Origin: Cellulomonas hominis
Lineage (GTDB): Bacteria > Actinomycetota > Actinomycetes > Actinomycetales > Cellulomonadaceae
Length of the DNA: 64,000 nucleotides
Assembly (NCBI RefSeq): GCF_014201095.1
Contig: NZ_JACHDN010000001.1
Location: forward strand, 1,302,001 to 1,366,000
Reading direction: 5' to 3'
The position numbers were made by a program, and so were the translations under genes. Positions 6,756 through 15,438 of the stretch are shown here, in pieces (position 1 is the stretch's first letter; the number at the start of each line of letters is the position of its first letter). The notes under the pieces were generated by a model. That model was not told where the DNA came from. It was given only the letters and a program-made list of their open reading frames with translations, and ran no database searches.

Positions 6756-7096
6756 GGGGTTCCTCCGGTGGGTCGTGGCGGGACGGGCTGGCCGCAGGCG
6801 ATGAGCGCCTGGATGAGGACGGCGTTGTGGGCGTCGGACGCGTCGCGCTCGATGCGGTACCGGTCGGCGGCCGCCCGCTCACGCTCGGCGTCCTCGATCG
6901 CCGCGGCGCGCGAGGCCTTCATGTACTCGAACTGGTCGTCGCGCTCGGCTCGCCGCTCGGCGGCCTGCTGGAGCTTCTGCTCGCGGGCGCGGCCGGCGCG
7001 GGTCGCGCGGCCCGCGAGCCACGTGCCGAGGGCACCGATCGCGGCGACGAGGACAGTGGCGAGCGCGGGGTCGAGCTGCTGTGCCACGGGCGTCAC
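6752..7096 (-). CDS. Membrane-anchored coiled-coil protein of the lysis region
   Basis: A 114-residue protein (GTG start, GTGA overlap with the upstream stop). One membrane helix near the N-terminus (ALATVLVAAIGALGTWLAG) is followed by a strongly charged heptad-like helix (REQKLQQAAERRAERDDQFE). This is the layout of Rz/spanin-like or DUF2746-like phage proteins near holins. A role in the last steps of lysis is possible. No lipobox or partner gene is visible, so the spanin idea is weak. Confidence 0.5.
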   Translation of the reverse strand: MTPVAQQLDPALATVLVAAIGALGTWLAGRATRAGRAREQKLQQAAERRAERDDQFEYMKASRAAAIEDAERERAAADRYRIERDASDAHNAVLIQALIACGQPVPPRPTGGTP

Positions 7097-7542
7097 CCCT
7101 CGGTGCCGGCGGGGTCCGTCCGGATGAGGTCCTCGAACGGGTTGCGCAGCGGGTCGCGCAGCATGGTCAGATCCTTGGCCGCGAGCGCCGTCCACACGAT
7201 GACCCCGGACCAACCGACCAGGGAGCCGGTCAGGATGGACCAGACGAACCCGCCGACCCACATCGCGGTCACCACCACAGACCCGGTCAGGGCGTGCCGT
7301 GCGGACTCCTCGCTGCCGGTGACCGCGGCGTGCACCGCGACGAGCGCGACGAGCACGAACGCGACGCCCCAGGTGATCAGCGCGGCGTCCGGCGGGACCG
7401 GCAGCACGGCCTTGACGCCGTCGTAGGACGGGGAGGTGAAGTCCCCAGGCCGCACGACGCACATCAGGCCGAGCAGCAGGTGCCGCAGCGCGCAGATCGT
7501 CATGTACGCGCGCGCCCGAGGTGTCATGCGGGCGGCGGACAT
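7093..7542 (-). CDS. Multi-pass membrane protein of the lysis region
   Basis: A 149-residue protein with an Arg-rich N-terminus and about four hydrophobic segments (CALRHLLLGLMCVV, ALITWGVAFVLVALVAVHAA, GSVVVTAMWVGGFVWSILTG, SGVIVWTALAA). It sits directly after the endolysin (TGATG overlap) and may be a second holin-like protein. I do not recognise a named family. Confidence 0.55.
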   Translation of the reverse strand: MSAARMTPRARAYMTICALRHLLLGLMCVVRPGDFTSPSYDGVKAVLPVPPDAALITWGVAFVLVALVAVHAAVTGSEESARHALTGSVVVTAMWVGGFVWSILTGSLVGWSGVIVWTALAAKDLTMLRDPLRNPFEDLIRTDPAGTEG

Positions 7543-8426
7543 CAGCCGGCCAGGCGCTTGGCGAGCTCGTCCGCGACGGCGCCCGCGAGGTCGGCCGGGA
7601 TGGCCGCGGCGATGGACTCCGCGAGCGCCGACTCGTCGATGTCGACCGTCGGCGGCTGCCCGCCGTAGAGCCGCTGCAGGGCGGCCTCCTCCGGGCCCTG
7701 GGGCGGCTGCCAGCCGAGCAGCACGCCGAGCATGCGCCGGGTCTCGCGCGGGGCGAGCCGCAGGTCGCCGACGGCGTCGCCCTCGGGGCCCTGGGCGGGC
7801 TGCCAGCCCAGCAGCACGCCGAGCATGCGCCGGGCCTCCGCGGCGTCGGCGGCGGCCTTGTCGAGCTTGGCCTCCTGGTCGGCGTTCATGACGTCCTCCT
7901 CGATCGGGATGGGTGCGGTCAGGCTCGGTGCGCTCGGGATCTGGCCGCCGCCCTGGCCGGGGTTGGTGACGAGCTGGCCGCCGCGGATGCGCGCGGCGGC
8001 GGCCGCCACCCGGGCCGCGGAGGCGACGATCTCGAAGTGCATCTCGTCGGCACGTCCGGTGTAGTCCCCGCCCCAGCGGACGACCCCGCCGAGGTCGGCG
8101 AGGATGCGGCGCAGAGCGGCGACCTGCGCGGGCGTGAACGTCCCGCGCTGGCCGAGGACGTGGCGGGTGGCGTTCAGGTCGAGCGCCGTGCCCGAGGCGT
8201 GGTTCGAGTAGCCGGACGCCTGCCCGGCGATCGGGCGGAAGGCGTAGCCCCAGTCGTCGCGTCCGGCGTCGACGTCCTCGACCTCCGCGTCGAACCGTGC
8301 GACGAGGTAGGCGAGCACGGTGGCGACGTCGCCGGCGCGGACGCGGCCGACGATCTTGGGGATCGCGACCAGCAGCGGGGAGGACCCGGACGTGATGACC
8401 GGCCAGCCGTTCTGCGAGGTGGCCAT
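7542..8426 (-). CDS. Endolysin, M15 (VanY-like) peptidase
   Basis: A 294-residue protein. The catalytic domain (about residues 1 to 150) shows SGYSNHASGTALDLN with the His and Asp zinc ligands and ADEMHFEI with the third His, the motif order of M15 D-Ala-D-Ala carboxypeptidase-type endolysins. The C-terminal half has two copies of RRMLGVLLGWQP separated by 31 residues, encoded by a 48-bp near-perfect DNA repeat, and could be a wall-binding or oligomerising part. The ATG at 8424..8426 overlaps the upstream stop (TGATG). Confidence 0.82.
   Translation of the reverse strand: MATSQNGWPVITSGSSPLLVAIPKIVGRVRAGDVATVLAYLVARFDAEVEDVDAGRDDWGYAFRPIAGQASGYSNHASGTALDLNATRHVLGQRGTFTPAQVAALRRILADLGGVVRWGGDYTGRADEMHFEIVASAARVAAAAARIRGGQLVTNPGQGGGQIPSAPSLTAPIPIEEDVMNADQEAKLDKAAADAAEARRMLGVLLGWQPAQGPEGDAVGDLRLAPRETRRMLGVLLGWQPPQGPEEAALQRLYGGQPPTVDIDESALAESIAAAIPADLAGAVADELAKRLAG
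7694..7741 (-). repeat. 48-bp repeat inside endolysin gene, copy 1
   Basis: Matches 7787..7834 at 45 of 48 positions. Each copy encodes RRMLGVLLGWQP and its flanks, so the duplication is in frame and 93 bases apart. Confidence 0.85.
7787..7834 (-). repeat. 48-bp repeat inside endolysin gene, copy 2
   Basis: Partner of 7694..7741. The three mismatches keep the encoded peptide almost unchanged, which suggests a recent tandem duplication of a functional segment. Confidence 0.85.
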
Positions 8427-9016
8427 CAGACGGCCGGCCACTGCAGGGCGATCAGGAAGACGGTGCTGGTGCTGCCGGTGTAGGCGGGCATGTGCATCTC
8501 GACCTTGCCGTTCGCGCGGTTGTAGATCGAGAGCGACGGGCCGTCCGGGAACACGACCTTCGCGGCGCCGTAGTAGACGCCGCCGCTCGTGTGCCGGGCC
8601 TCCGTGCTGATCGTGCCCATCTCGGTCGTGCCCGACGAGACCGCGCCGGCGTTCTTCTGGGTCAGCGTGATGGACGCGTACCAGGTCAGGCCCTTGCGGA
8701 TGATCGCGGGCACGCCCGAGACGAGCCAGTTGCCGTTCACGGTGAACGTCGCCACGGCATCGGGCAGCCAGGTGGTGCGCCAGTCGATGCCGTCGTGGTG
8801 CTCGTGCGCGGCGGTGTCACCGCGGGTCACCCGCAGCGGCTGACCGCCGGTGGGCGACCAGTCGATCTGGGACAGCAGCAGGTCGCGCGCGGTCTGGTTC
8901 GCGACGGGCACCCGGATGCGGGAGCGGAAGCTGTTCGCGAGGTCGACCATGTCGCCCTGCGGGTCGAACGGGTCGGAGCCCGCGGGGACGATGAGCCCGG
9001 ATGCGGTGGTGGCCAT
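8426..9016 (-). CDS. Minor tail protein (distal)
   Basis: A 196-residue protein starting at ATG 9014..9016 with AGGAAGGA upstream. The sequence has short beta strands (ATFTVNGNWLVSGVPAII, KGLTWYASITLTQKNAG) and ends FLIALQWPAV. These features suit a tail tip or fibre protein. Its place between other minor tail genes and the endolysin supports this. No receptor-binding domain can be named. Confidence 0.6.
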   Translation of the reverse strand: MATTASGLIVPAGSDPFDPQGDMVDLANSFRSRIRVPVANQTARDLLLSQIDWSPTGGQPLRVTRGDTAAHEHHDGIDWRTTWLPDAVATFTVNGNWLVSGVPAIIRKGLTWYASITLTQKNAGAVSSGTTEMGTISTEARHTSGGVYYGAAKVVFPDGPSLSIYNRANGKVEMHMPAYTGSTSTVFLIALQWPAV

Positions 9017-9035
9017 GGGGTTCCTTCCTGCCCGC

Positions 9036-9965
9036 TCAGCGGGTCCAGTCGAGGGCGACCTGCCCGGACTCGGGGTCCTTGCCGTCCTGCGGAGCGCCCA
9101 CGCCGACGAGCCCGACGTAGGGGCTGCCGGCGATCGCCAGGCCCCCGCCGGAGTCGACGAGCTCCTGACCGACGGACGCCGGGAGCGGGGTCCACCCGGC
9201 ACCGGCACCGGCGGCGAGGGTCACGTCGTAGGGGCCGGCGACGCGGTTCAGCTCGCCGCCAGGGCGGGAGCCGTCCGTCGTCCGGTACAGGTGCACCACC
9301 GCGGCGGCGTTGTAGGAGCCGATGCGCAGGCGTGCCCCAAGCCGGACCCGGCAGCCGGTGATCGTGCGGCCGGTCAGGGCGCGGGCCTTGTCGCCGTACC
9401 ACCAGCCGCCCCGGGAGTCCTGGGAGACGTAGGGCGACCCGCCCTGCACGACGTCAGTGGAGGACGCCCACCCCCACCCGCCGGTGCGCCAGGACCCGGA
9501 GCCCTGGGCGGTGACCAGCAGCGTCCCGGAGTCCGGGCCGGACGGCGGCGGCGCCGGGACGTCCGGCGGCGGCTGCGGGTCAGTGGACACTGGGGCGAGC
9601 GTCCCGGGCAGCAGGAACGGCGGCGCGCCGCCGCCCTGCCAGACCAGCCCGACGAGCGTCCCTATCGCCGGTGCCGTCCCGGCGTAGCGGGCCTGGACGG
9701 TCCCGGCCGTCGTGGTCACCGGGATCAGCCCGGACGAGGCGGCCCCGGCGATGCTCCCGGAGATCGGCCGCGGGGTCGGCACGACCGGCCCGACGACGAC
9801 GGCCGTGCCGTCGACGAGGACGACCTGCACGCGGTCGCCGTCGACGAGCACGACCATCGCCGGCCACAGCGGTGTCAGGCGGGTCCCGTCGTCCAGCACC
9901 ACCACCCTGGCGCCGCCGGCGGTCGTGACGGTGCCCGCCGACACCCGCACCGGGGTCTCAGCCAC
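9036..9965 (-). CDS. Minor tail protein
   Basis: A 309-residue protein (GTG start). A beta-rich N-terminus about 120 residues long (RVVVLDDGTRLTPLWPAMVV) leads to a Pro/Asp linker (PPPDVPAPPPSGPD). The C-terminal domain is rich in Gly, Trp and Tyr and looks like a carbohydrate-binding or fibre-tip fold. It overlaps the upstream tail gene by eight bases. Confidence 0.6.
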   Translation of the reverse strand: MAETPVRVSAGTVTTAGGARVVVLDDGTRLTPLWPAMVVLVDGDRVQVVLVDGTAVVVGPVVPTPRPISGSIAGAASSGLIPVTTTAGTVQARYAGTAPAIGTLVGLVWQGGGAPPFLLPGTLAPVSTDPQPPPDVPAPPPSGPDSGTLLVTAQGSGSWRTGGWGWASSTDVVQGGSPYVSQDSRGGWWYGDKARALTGRTITGCRVRLGARLRIGSYNAAAVVHLYRTTDGSRPGGELNRVAGPYDVTLAAGAGAGWTPLPASVGQELVDSGGGLAIAGSPYVGLVGVGAPQDGKDPESGQVALDWTR

Positions 9966-11166
9966 GACGTCGCCCAGCGACCCGCGCGGCGATCACCTCG
10001 AGCGCCTCGACGGAGACCCGCACCGTCAGGTCCATGCTCTTGGCGGGGATCCCGTCGGCGGCCGACGCCATGCGCTTGCGCACCACCCGCCCCACCAGCG
10101 GCGCGTCGCCGTCGATCGTGGCCGGCACGACCGTGACCGCGTCGTGCAGCTGGATCCCCGGGTGCGCCAGGCACACCACCGGCAGGTCGATCTGCCCCGA
10201 GCGGGACAGCGACGCCAGCCGGGCGACCGCGTCGGACTGAACCCCGGCCGCCGTCTGCGCGATCGACCGGTGGAACGCCGGGACCCTGCCGTAGGGCTCG
10301 GTGACGCCCCACTTCAGCGGGCCCGCGCGCAGCCAGTCCCGCCCGACGAGAGGCTCGCCGGCGGCTGACGTCCCGGTCGAGGTGACCGCGTTGTACACGC
10401 CCTCGTCGGACAGCGCCCGGGAGACGTTGATCAGCGCGCCCTCGTCGCCGCCGTCGATCGTCCAGACCGGCGCCCCCAGGGCCGCGGGCAGCACCTGCAG
10501 CGACCCGTCGCCGCCCATCCGGTACACCGCGTCCACCTGCGTGAGCAGGTCCTCCACGGCGTCCATCCGTCCCTCGCCGTAGACCAGGGAGGACGGCACG
10601 TCGCGGTCGACGACGGCCGGGGAGACGACCACGGGCATGATGTCGCGCAGCAGCCGGGCGACCTCGGACAGGCACCGCGAGCCCGCCGGTGGCTGCCCCT
10701 CGGCGTCCAGCCGGTCGAGGTTCGCCGGGATGCACGTCAGCTCGTCGGCACGCACCGACACCGACCCGCCGCCGGGCACCCGGCCCGCGGTCACCGTGCG
10801 GGTCCCGGTCGTGTCCATCACCGAGCGCAGTCGCCACTGCTCGGCCGGCACGGCGCGGCGCAGCCGCCACCAGCCCACCGGCACCCGCACGTCGGACGAC
10901 CCCGACACCCACGTCAGCTGCGCGCGGGACCCACCCGGGGCGAGGGGGTCGCCCATGCCCCACGGGGAGAGCTCGCCGTCGGGGTCCGCGACCTCGATCG
11001 TGGCCTGCCCCTGGACCTGCCGGTCGGCGTCCCAGTCAAGCGACCAGGACGACACCTCGAGTCCGCCCGCGACGAGCGCGCCGCCGCGCCAGATGTTCAC
11101 CTCGACGCGGTCGCCGGAGGTCGTGCCGGTCACCTCGTCGGTCAGCAGCTCGCCACCAGGCAGCAT
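9958..11166 (-). CDS. Minor tail protein (baseplate/tail tip hub type)
   Basis: A 402-residue protein beginning MLPGGELLTDEVTGTTSGDR. It contains WSLDWDADRQVQGQATIEVA and other alternating strands typical of the tail hub proteins that follow the distal tail protein in actinobacterial siphoviruses. The start is the ATG at 11164..11166, overlapping the upstream stop (TGATG). The hub assignment is by order: tape measure, distal tail, hub. Confidence 0.62.
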   Translation of the reverse strand: MLPGGELLTDEVTGTTSGDRVEVNIWRGGALVAGGLEVSSWSLDWDADRQVQGQATIEVADPDGELSPWGMGDPLAPGGSRAQLTWVSGSSDVRVPVGWWRLRRAVPAEQWRLRSVMDTTGTRTVTAGRVPGGGSVSVRADELTCIPANLDRLDAEGQPPAGSRCLSEVARLLRDIMPVVVSPAVVDRDVPSSLVYGEGRMDAVEDLLTQVDAVYRMGGDGSLQVLPAALGAPVWTIDGGDEGALINVSRALSDEGVYNAVTSTGTSAAGEPLVGRDWLRAGPLKWGVTEPYGRVPAFHRSIAQTAAGVQSDAVARLASLSRSGQIDLPVVCLAHPGIQLHDAVTVVPATIDGDAPLVGRVVRKRMASAADGIPAKSMDLTVRVSVEALEVIAARVAGRRRG

Positions 11167-12008
11167 CAGGACGCCTCCGGGGTCGGGTCGCGCAGCCAGT
11201 CGAGGTACGTGTCTCCTGGCCGGGCCGCCAGGACCTGCGCGTAGGTGTGCGCCGTCCACAGCGCCCGCACCTGGTCGTAGGTCCACCACGGGACGGCGAT
11301 CTTCGGGGACGGTCCGCGGACCTGGGTGACCTCGAACCGCCACTCGTTGTTGCCCAGGACGCCGCCGACGACCGCGGAGTCGTCGAGGTCCGGGGCGATG
11401 ACGTGCGCGACGGGGTCGATCGGGAGCTCCGGCGGCAGCCCCCGCACCACGACCGTCCCCGCCGTCTCGAACAGGTCGCGCAGGGACTTCACGAGCGCGC
11501 CCTGCGCCGCGGCGAGCGCCTGCAGGTGCAGCAGCACCCCGGACGGGGCCTGACGCACCCCCAGCGACGCCACGGGCAGCCGCGCGCCCTGCACCCGCAC
11601 GACGTCGGCAGGCTGCCGCCGCGCGATCGTCGCTGCGGTCCGCGACAGCAGCCGGATCGCGTCGTCCCCGTGGTGCCAGGACACGGCGACCGCGGCGCGC
11701 GGGTTCAGCGGGTCCTGCAGCCACGCCCAGTCGGACGGAACGGTCATCGTCGCGGCCGTCGAACCCGTCACGGCGGCCGAGGTCGACAGCCGGTACGTCA
11801 CCGGGACGTTCAGGGGCGGGACGAAGTCCCTGAAGAAGTCCGACCCGGTGACCTGCTCTCGCAGCGCACCGCGCACCGCCTCCCAGCGCACGCCGTCCGT
11901 CGACCGCTCGACCGTCACCACCGACGGCGACCCCGACGGCAGCCCCGTCACCGTGATCCCGACCTGCGGGGCCCCGGTGTCCGGCAGCACCTCGAGCGAC
12001 AGGCCCAT
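11166..12008 (-). CDS. Distal tail / minor tail protein
   Basis: A 280-residue protein immediately after the tape measure (TGATG overlap). It starts MGLSLEVLPDTGAPQVGITV. The N-terminal part resembles a fibronectin-like beta domain (VVTVERSTDGVRWEAVRG) and the rest is mixed. This is the usual place of the distal tail protein joining tube and tip. Confidence 0.62.
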   Translation of the reverse strand: MGLSLEVLPDTGAPQVGITVTGLPSGSPSVVTVERSTDGVRWEAVRGALREQVTGSDFFRDFVPPLNVPVTYRLSTSAAVTGSTAATMTVPSDWAWLQDPLNPRAAVAVSWHHGDDAIRLLSRTAATIARRQPADVVRVQGARLPVASLGVRQAPSGVLLHLQALAAAQGALVKSLRDLFETAGTVVVRGLPPELPIDPVAHVIAPDLDDSAVVGGVLGNNEWRFEVTQVRGPSPKIAVPWWTYDQVRALWTAHTYAQVLAARPGDTYLDWLRDPTPEAS

Positions 12009-15000
12009 CAGCGCACCACCCCCGACGTCGTGCGCGAGCCTTCGGCGGCGCGCCGTGCAGCGGACAGGGTCAGCGCGGACACGTCGCGGGCGCCGGCCAG
12101 GACCTCCTGCCCGATCCGCTCGGCCAGGTAGTCCAGATCGGCCCGCGACCAACCACCGGCGGCCGGCACCGGCTCCACCGGTGCCGCCGTCGAGCCGTTC
12201 GCGCGTGGCTGGACGTTCGCCGGGATGAGCCGGTACCCGAACTCGCGGGCCGTCGCGTCGAGGAACTCCGTGGCGCGAGCGCGCTTCGACAGGGCGTGCG
12301 GGATGTACGTCTCCCCGCCCGTCTCGTCCTCCGCCCACAGGATGTTCGAGCCGGCCGGAGCGAACTGCGCCTGCCGGCTGAGCACCCCGCCACCGGCCAT
12401 CGGGCGCACCCGCATGCCCACCGGCCAGAACCCACCGTCGGCCTGGGCGATCATGTTCCCGAGGCCTGTCGTCACCGTGGTGTTCCCCTGGGTGTCGACC
12501 CGGACGACCGCCCGGTACGTCTTGCCGTTGATGTTGTTCAGCGACTCGACGATCCGCGTGACCGCGCCGCTCGCCTCGGTGGTCTCCGCGACGACCTTCG
12601 TCGTCACGGTCTGCGGGATGAGCCCGTACTGCGTCGCGAGCTTCGACGCCTCCTCGCGGGTGTAGCCCATCGAGGTGGCCGTGTTGATGAACGCGTCGCG
12701 CTGCTGCACCGTCGTCGCGTAGAGCTCCTGGCTCGTCGCGTTCTGCTTCGTCATCGCCTCGGTGACCTGCGCGTTTCGTGCGGCCAGGTCGAGCAGCGCC
12801 TTGTCCGCGGCGATCGTCGACTCCGCGTTCAGGTCGACCGCACCGGACTGGTCGCGGGCGACCTGCGCGCCGGCGGCCGCGGCGTCGGTCGCGGCCTTCT
12901 GCGACTCGGTCTGCGCGATCTGGGCCTCACGCAGCGACATCGCGACGCCGGCGGCGTCCTTCTGCGTCTGGATCTGCTCCTGCAGCTTCTCGTTGAGGTT
13001 GACCACCGACCCGGCGAGGTCGTCAGTCGCGTGGAGGCCCGCGTCCTGCTCCGCGCGCCAGGCGGCCTGCGACTCAGCGACCTGATCCTGCTGGACTCCC
13101 ACCGCTCGGAGGACTTCCCACAGCGACTCGTTCGCGTCGACGACCGGCTTGATCGCTCCCGCGTTGGCTCCGTGAGCGTCGGTGGCGGCCTTGAGCTCGG
13201 CGTTCGCCTCGCGACCGCGCTCGGCGAGGCGTCGGTAGCCCTCGCTCGTCGGATCGATCGCAGCATCGACGAGGTCCTTGAGGCTGACGCCCAGCTGGCG
13301 AGCCTTCTCGATCACCCCACTCTGCTCGAGGCCGTTGTAGGCGACGGCGCGCGTGTTCTCGGTGATCGCCCCCGTCGCTTCGTCGAGCGAGCTCTTGAAA
13401 TCGTCCACGCGCTGTCTGGCGGCAGCCTGGTGTCCGATGAACACACTGATGGCCGCGGAGATCCCCGTGATGGCGAGCCCGACGGCGTTCGACACAAACG
13501 CCGTCTTGAGCGCGGCTCCGAGAGTGCTCACACCGGCCTGAGCCGCGATCGAGAGCGTGCCGACCCCAGAGACCTCACGCCCGAGCGCCTGCGCGACACC
13601 ACGGGAGGCCTCCATGTTCTCGCTGAACGCGGAGATGACCCCGCGCAGCGTGGAGAACGCCCCCTCGAGCGGCTCGCGGACCTGGGACAGTGCGACGAAC
13701 GCGGTCACAGCGACGAGCACCGGGGTCGGGATCTCGGAGATCCACGACACGACCTCGGCGAGCATCTCGGCCACCGGGGCGCCCGCTCGAACCACACCCA
13801 GCAGCGCCGGGGACAGGTCGGTGCCGACGCGCACTGCCAGGTCGGCGGCCGCCAGGAGCAGGTCACGGGCGGCCGGCGCGAGCTCGCGGCCTGCCACCAT
13901 CGCGGTGTCCGCGAGCGCCTTGGCGAGGGATCCAGCGATCGGGAGGAGCGGCTGCAGCGCGCCGAGGAAGGCGCCCCCGGCAGCCCGCAGTTCCGGTGAG
14001 GTCGCGATGAGGGCAGCGACGCCGGCGACGACGGGGTTGATGCTGAGCCCGAGCTTGCTCAGGATCGGGATGTTCTGGGTGCCGTAGGCGTACAGCGACG
14101 CCGAGCCGGCCGCGACGAGCGGGGTGTAGCCGGTGAGGGTGTCGAGCTGGCCGTTGACCTTGGACAGGTCCCAGGTGTTGATGAGCCCGCGGACCTTGTC
14201 GAGTGCCGGGGTGACGGAGTCGAGCGCAGGGGTGAAGCGGTCGACGAGCAGGGCGACGAGCGGCTTCGCCTTGGTCTCGAGCGCGCGCAGGGCGTCGGCG
14301 ACCTTGTTCGCCCACTCGACCGCCCGGCCGCCGCCCTTGGGGTCGATGAACGGCGTGGCGATGACGCTGCCGATGTCGCGGATCGCGCCCTTGATCCGGT
14401 CGAGTGCGCCGTCCATCTGCAGCTTGATGTTCGCGGTCGCACCGCCGAACCGCTCCATGAGGCCGGCCACGAGCGGGTCCCACACCTCGTCGACGGGGAT
14501 GCCGCCGGGCTTGGACGCGAGCTCGCGGATCTCCGCGCCGGTCTTGCCCAGCGCGGCACCCAAGATGCCGGCGGCGTCGATGCCGTACTGGCCAAGCTGG
14601 TTCAGAGTCTCGCCGGTGAGCTTGCCCTGCCCCTGCATCTGGGACAGGGCGTAGGTGACCTGCGAGACCTGCTCGTTCGACCCGCCGACCGCCGCGACGG
14701 CGTTCTGCACGGCGTCGAGGATCGGCAGCACCTTCTCCGCCTGGACCCCGAAGCCCAGGAGCTGCTGCTGGGCGGTGATGAACACCTGCTTGGCGAACGG
14801 GCTGTTGCGCGCGAACTCGTCGAGCTTGTCCATCTGGGCGTTCGCGGCCTCGGCCGACCCGAGCAGGGTCGTCAGCGCGGCACGGCTGGACTGCTGCAGC
14901 CGGTTGTAGTCCGCGCCGATCTTGAACACCGCCGCGCCCATCGCCGCGGCGCCCGTGGTCAGGGCGACGAACGAGGTCGCGAGCACCTTCGTGCCGGCCT

Positions 15001-15112
15001 GAACCAGGCGGCCGAGACCCTGGAACTTCTGCCCCGACTGGTCGACCTGCTGGTCGAACTGCTGGCCGTCCGCCCGGATGTACGCGACGAGCTCACCCAC
15101 GGTCAGAGCCAC
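12008..15112 (-). CDS. Tape measure protein
   Basis: The largest protein in the window, 1034 residues. It begins with the beta-alpha segment typical of tape measure N-termini (ALTVGELVAYIRADGQQFDQ). It continues with long Ala-rich helices, a hydrophobic middle (for example LSKLGLSINPVVAGVAALIA) and an amphipathic helical C-terminal half. It sets tail length as a scaffold for tube polymerisation and is ejected with DNA. The GTG start has GGAGGAGG five bases upstream. It follows the tail chaperone pair, as expected, but a rightward gene lies between them. Confidence 0.88.
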   Translation of the reverse strand: MALTVGELVAYIRADGQQFDQQVDQSGQKFQGLGRLVQAGTKVLATSFVALTTGAAAMGAAVFKIGADYNRLQQSSRAALTTLLGSAEAANAQMDKLDEFARNSPFAKQVFITAQQQLLGFGVQAEKVLPILDAVQNAVAAVGGSNEQVSQVTYALSQMQGQGKLTGETLNQLGQYGIDAAGILGAALGKTGAEIRELASKPGGIPVDEVWDPLVAGLMERFGGATANIKLQMDGALDRIKGAIRDIGSVIATPFIDPKGGGRAVEWANKVADALRALETKAKPLVALLVDRFTPALDSVTPALDKVRGLINTWDLSKVNGQLDTLTGYTPLVAAGSASLYAYGTQNIPILSKLGLSINPVVAGVAALIATSPELRAAGGAFLGALQPLLPIAGSLAKALADTAMVAGRELAPAARDLLLAAADLAVRVGTDLSPALLGVVRAGAPVAEMLAEVVSWISEIPTPVLVAVTAFVALSQVREPLEGAFSTLRGVISAFSENMEASRGVAQALGREVSGVGTLSIAAQAGVSTLGAALKTAFVSNAVGLAITGISAAISVFIGHQAAARQRVDDFKSSLDEATGAITENTRAVAYNGLEQSGVIEKARQLGVSLKDLVDAAIDPTSEGYRRLAERGREANAELKAATDAHGANAGAIKPVVDANESLWEVLRAVGVQQDQVAESQAAWRAEQDAGLHATDDLAGSVVNLNEKLQEQIQTQKDAAGVAMSLREAQIAQTESQKAATDAAAAGAQVARDQSGAVDLNAESTIAADKALLDLAARNAQVTEAMTKQNATSQELYATTVQQRDAFINTATSMGYTREEASKLATQYGLIPQTVTTKVVAETTEASGAVTRIVESLNNINGKTYRAVVRVDTQGNTTVTTGLGNMIAQADGGFWPVGMRVRPMAGGGVLSRQAQFAPAGSNILWAEDETGGETYIPHALSKRARATEFLDATAREFGYRLIPANVQPRANGSTAAPVEPVPAAGGWSRADLDYLAERIGQEVLAGARDVSALTLSAARRAAEGSRTTSGVVR

Positions 15113-15135
15113 GGACGCCTCCTCCAGGTGGTTGG

Positions 15136-15438
15136 ATGTGCGCCATGACCGACACAGGGGGCGAGGGGCCGGACCTCGACCGGCGGGACGAGGAGCTCGC
15201 GCTCCTACGTCGCCAGGTCGAGCTGGCCGAGGCGGCCGAGCGGGAGCGCGCGGCCGAGAAGGTGCGCCGAGGCAACCGCTGGCTCGCGTTCTGGGCTGTC
15301 GTGGGCGTGCTCGCGATCGCGGCGCTCATCGCGTTCCCGGCGATCAAGGCGAAGCGGGACCACGACAGGAACGTCTGCGAGCTGACCCAGTCGATGCTCG
15401 GAAGCAGCCCCGCTGAGGCCCGGGACTACTGCGGCTGA
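15136..15438 (+). CDS. Small membrane protein on the opposite strand inside the tail operon
   Basis: A 100-residue protein (or 97 from ATG 15145). Charged heptad-like residues (EELALLRRQVELAEAAERER) precede one membrane helix (WLAFWAVVGVLAIAALIAF). A short C-terminal segment has two Cys (NVCELTQSMLG, ARDYCG). It is the only rightward gene in the morphogenesis block and fills the gap between the chaperone and tape measure genes. This isolation is typical of a moron expressed in the lysogen. The last 13 bases overlap the chaperone frame. No family recognised. Confidence 0.6.
   Translation: MCAMTDTGGEGPDLDRRDEELALLRRQVELAEAAERERAAEKVRRGNRWLAFWAVVGVLAIAALIAFPAIKAKRDHDRNVCELTQSMLGSSPAEARDYCG

Noticed and set aside
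6752..7096. Spanin pair in the lysis region
   Set aside because: No lipoprotein signal or overlapping partner gene is visible, so the coiled membrane protein is not called a spanin.
12296..13999. 567-codon rightward frame opposite the tape measure gene
   Set aside because: Antisense to a gene with clear tape measure features. The composition is that of GC-biased shadow frames and no domain is visible.
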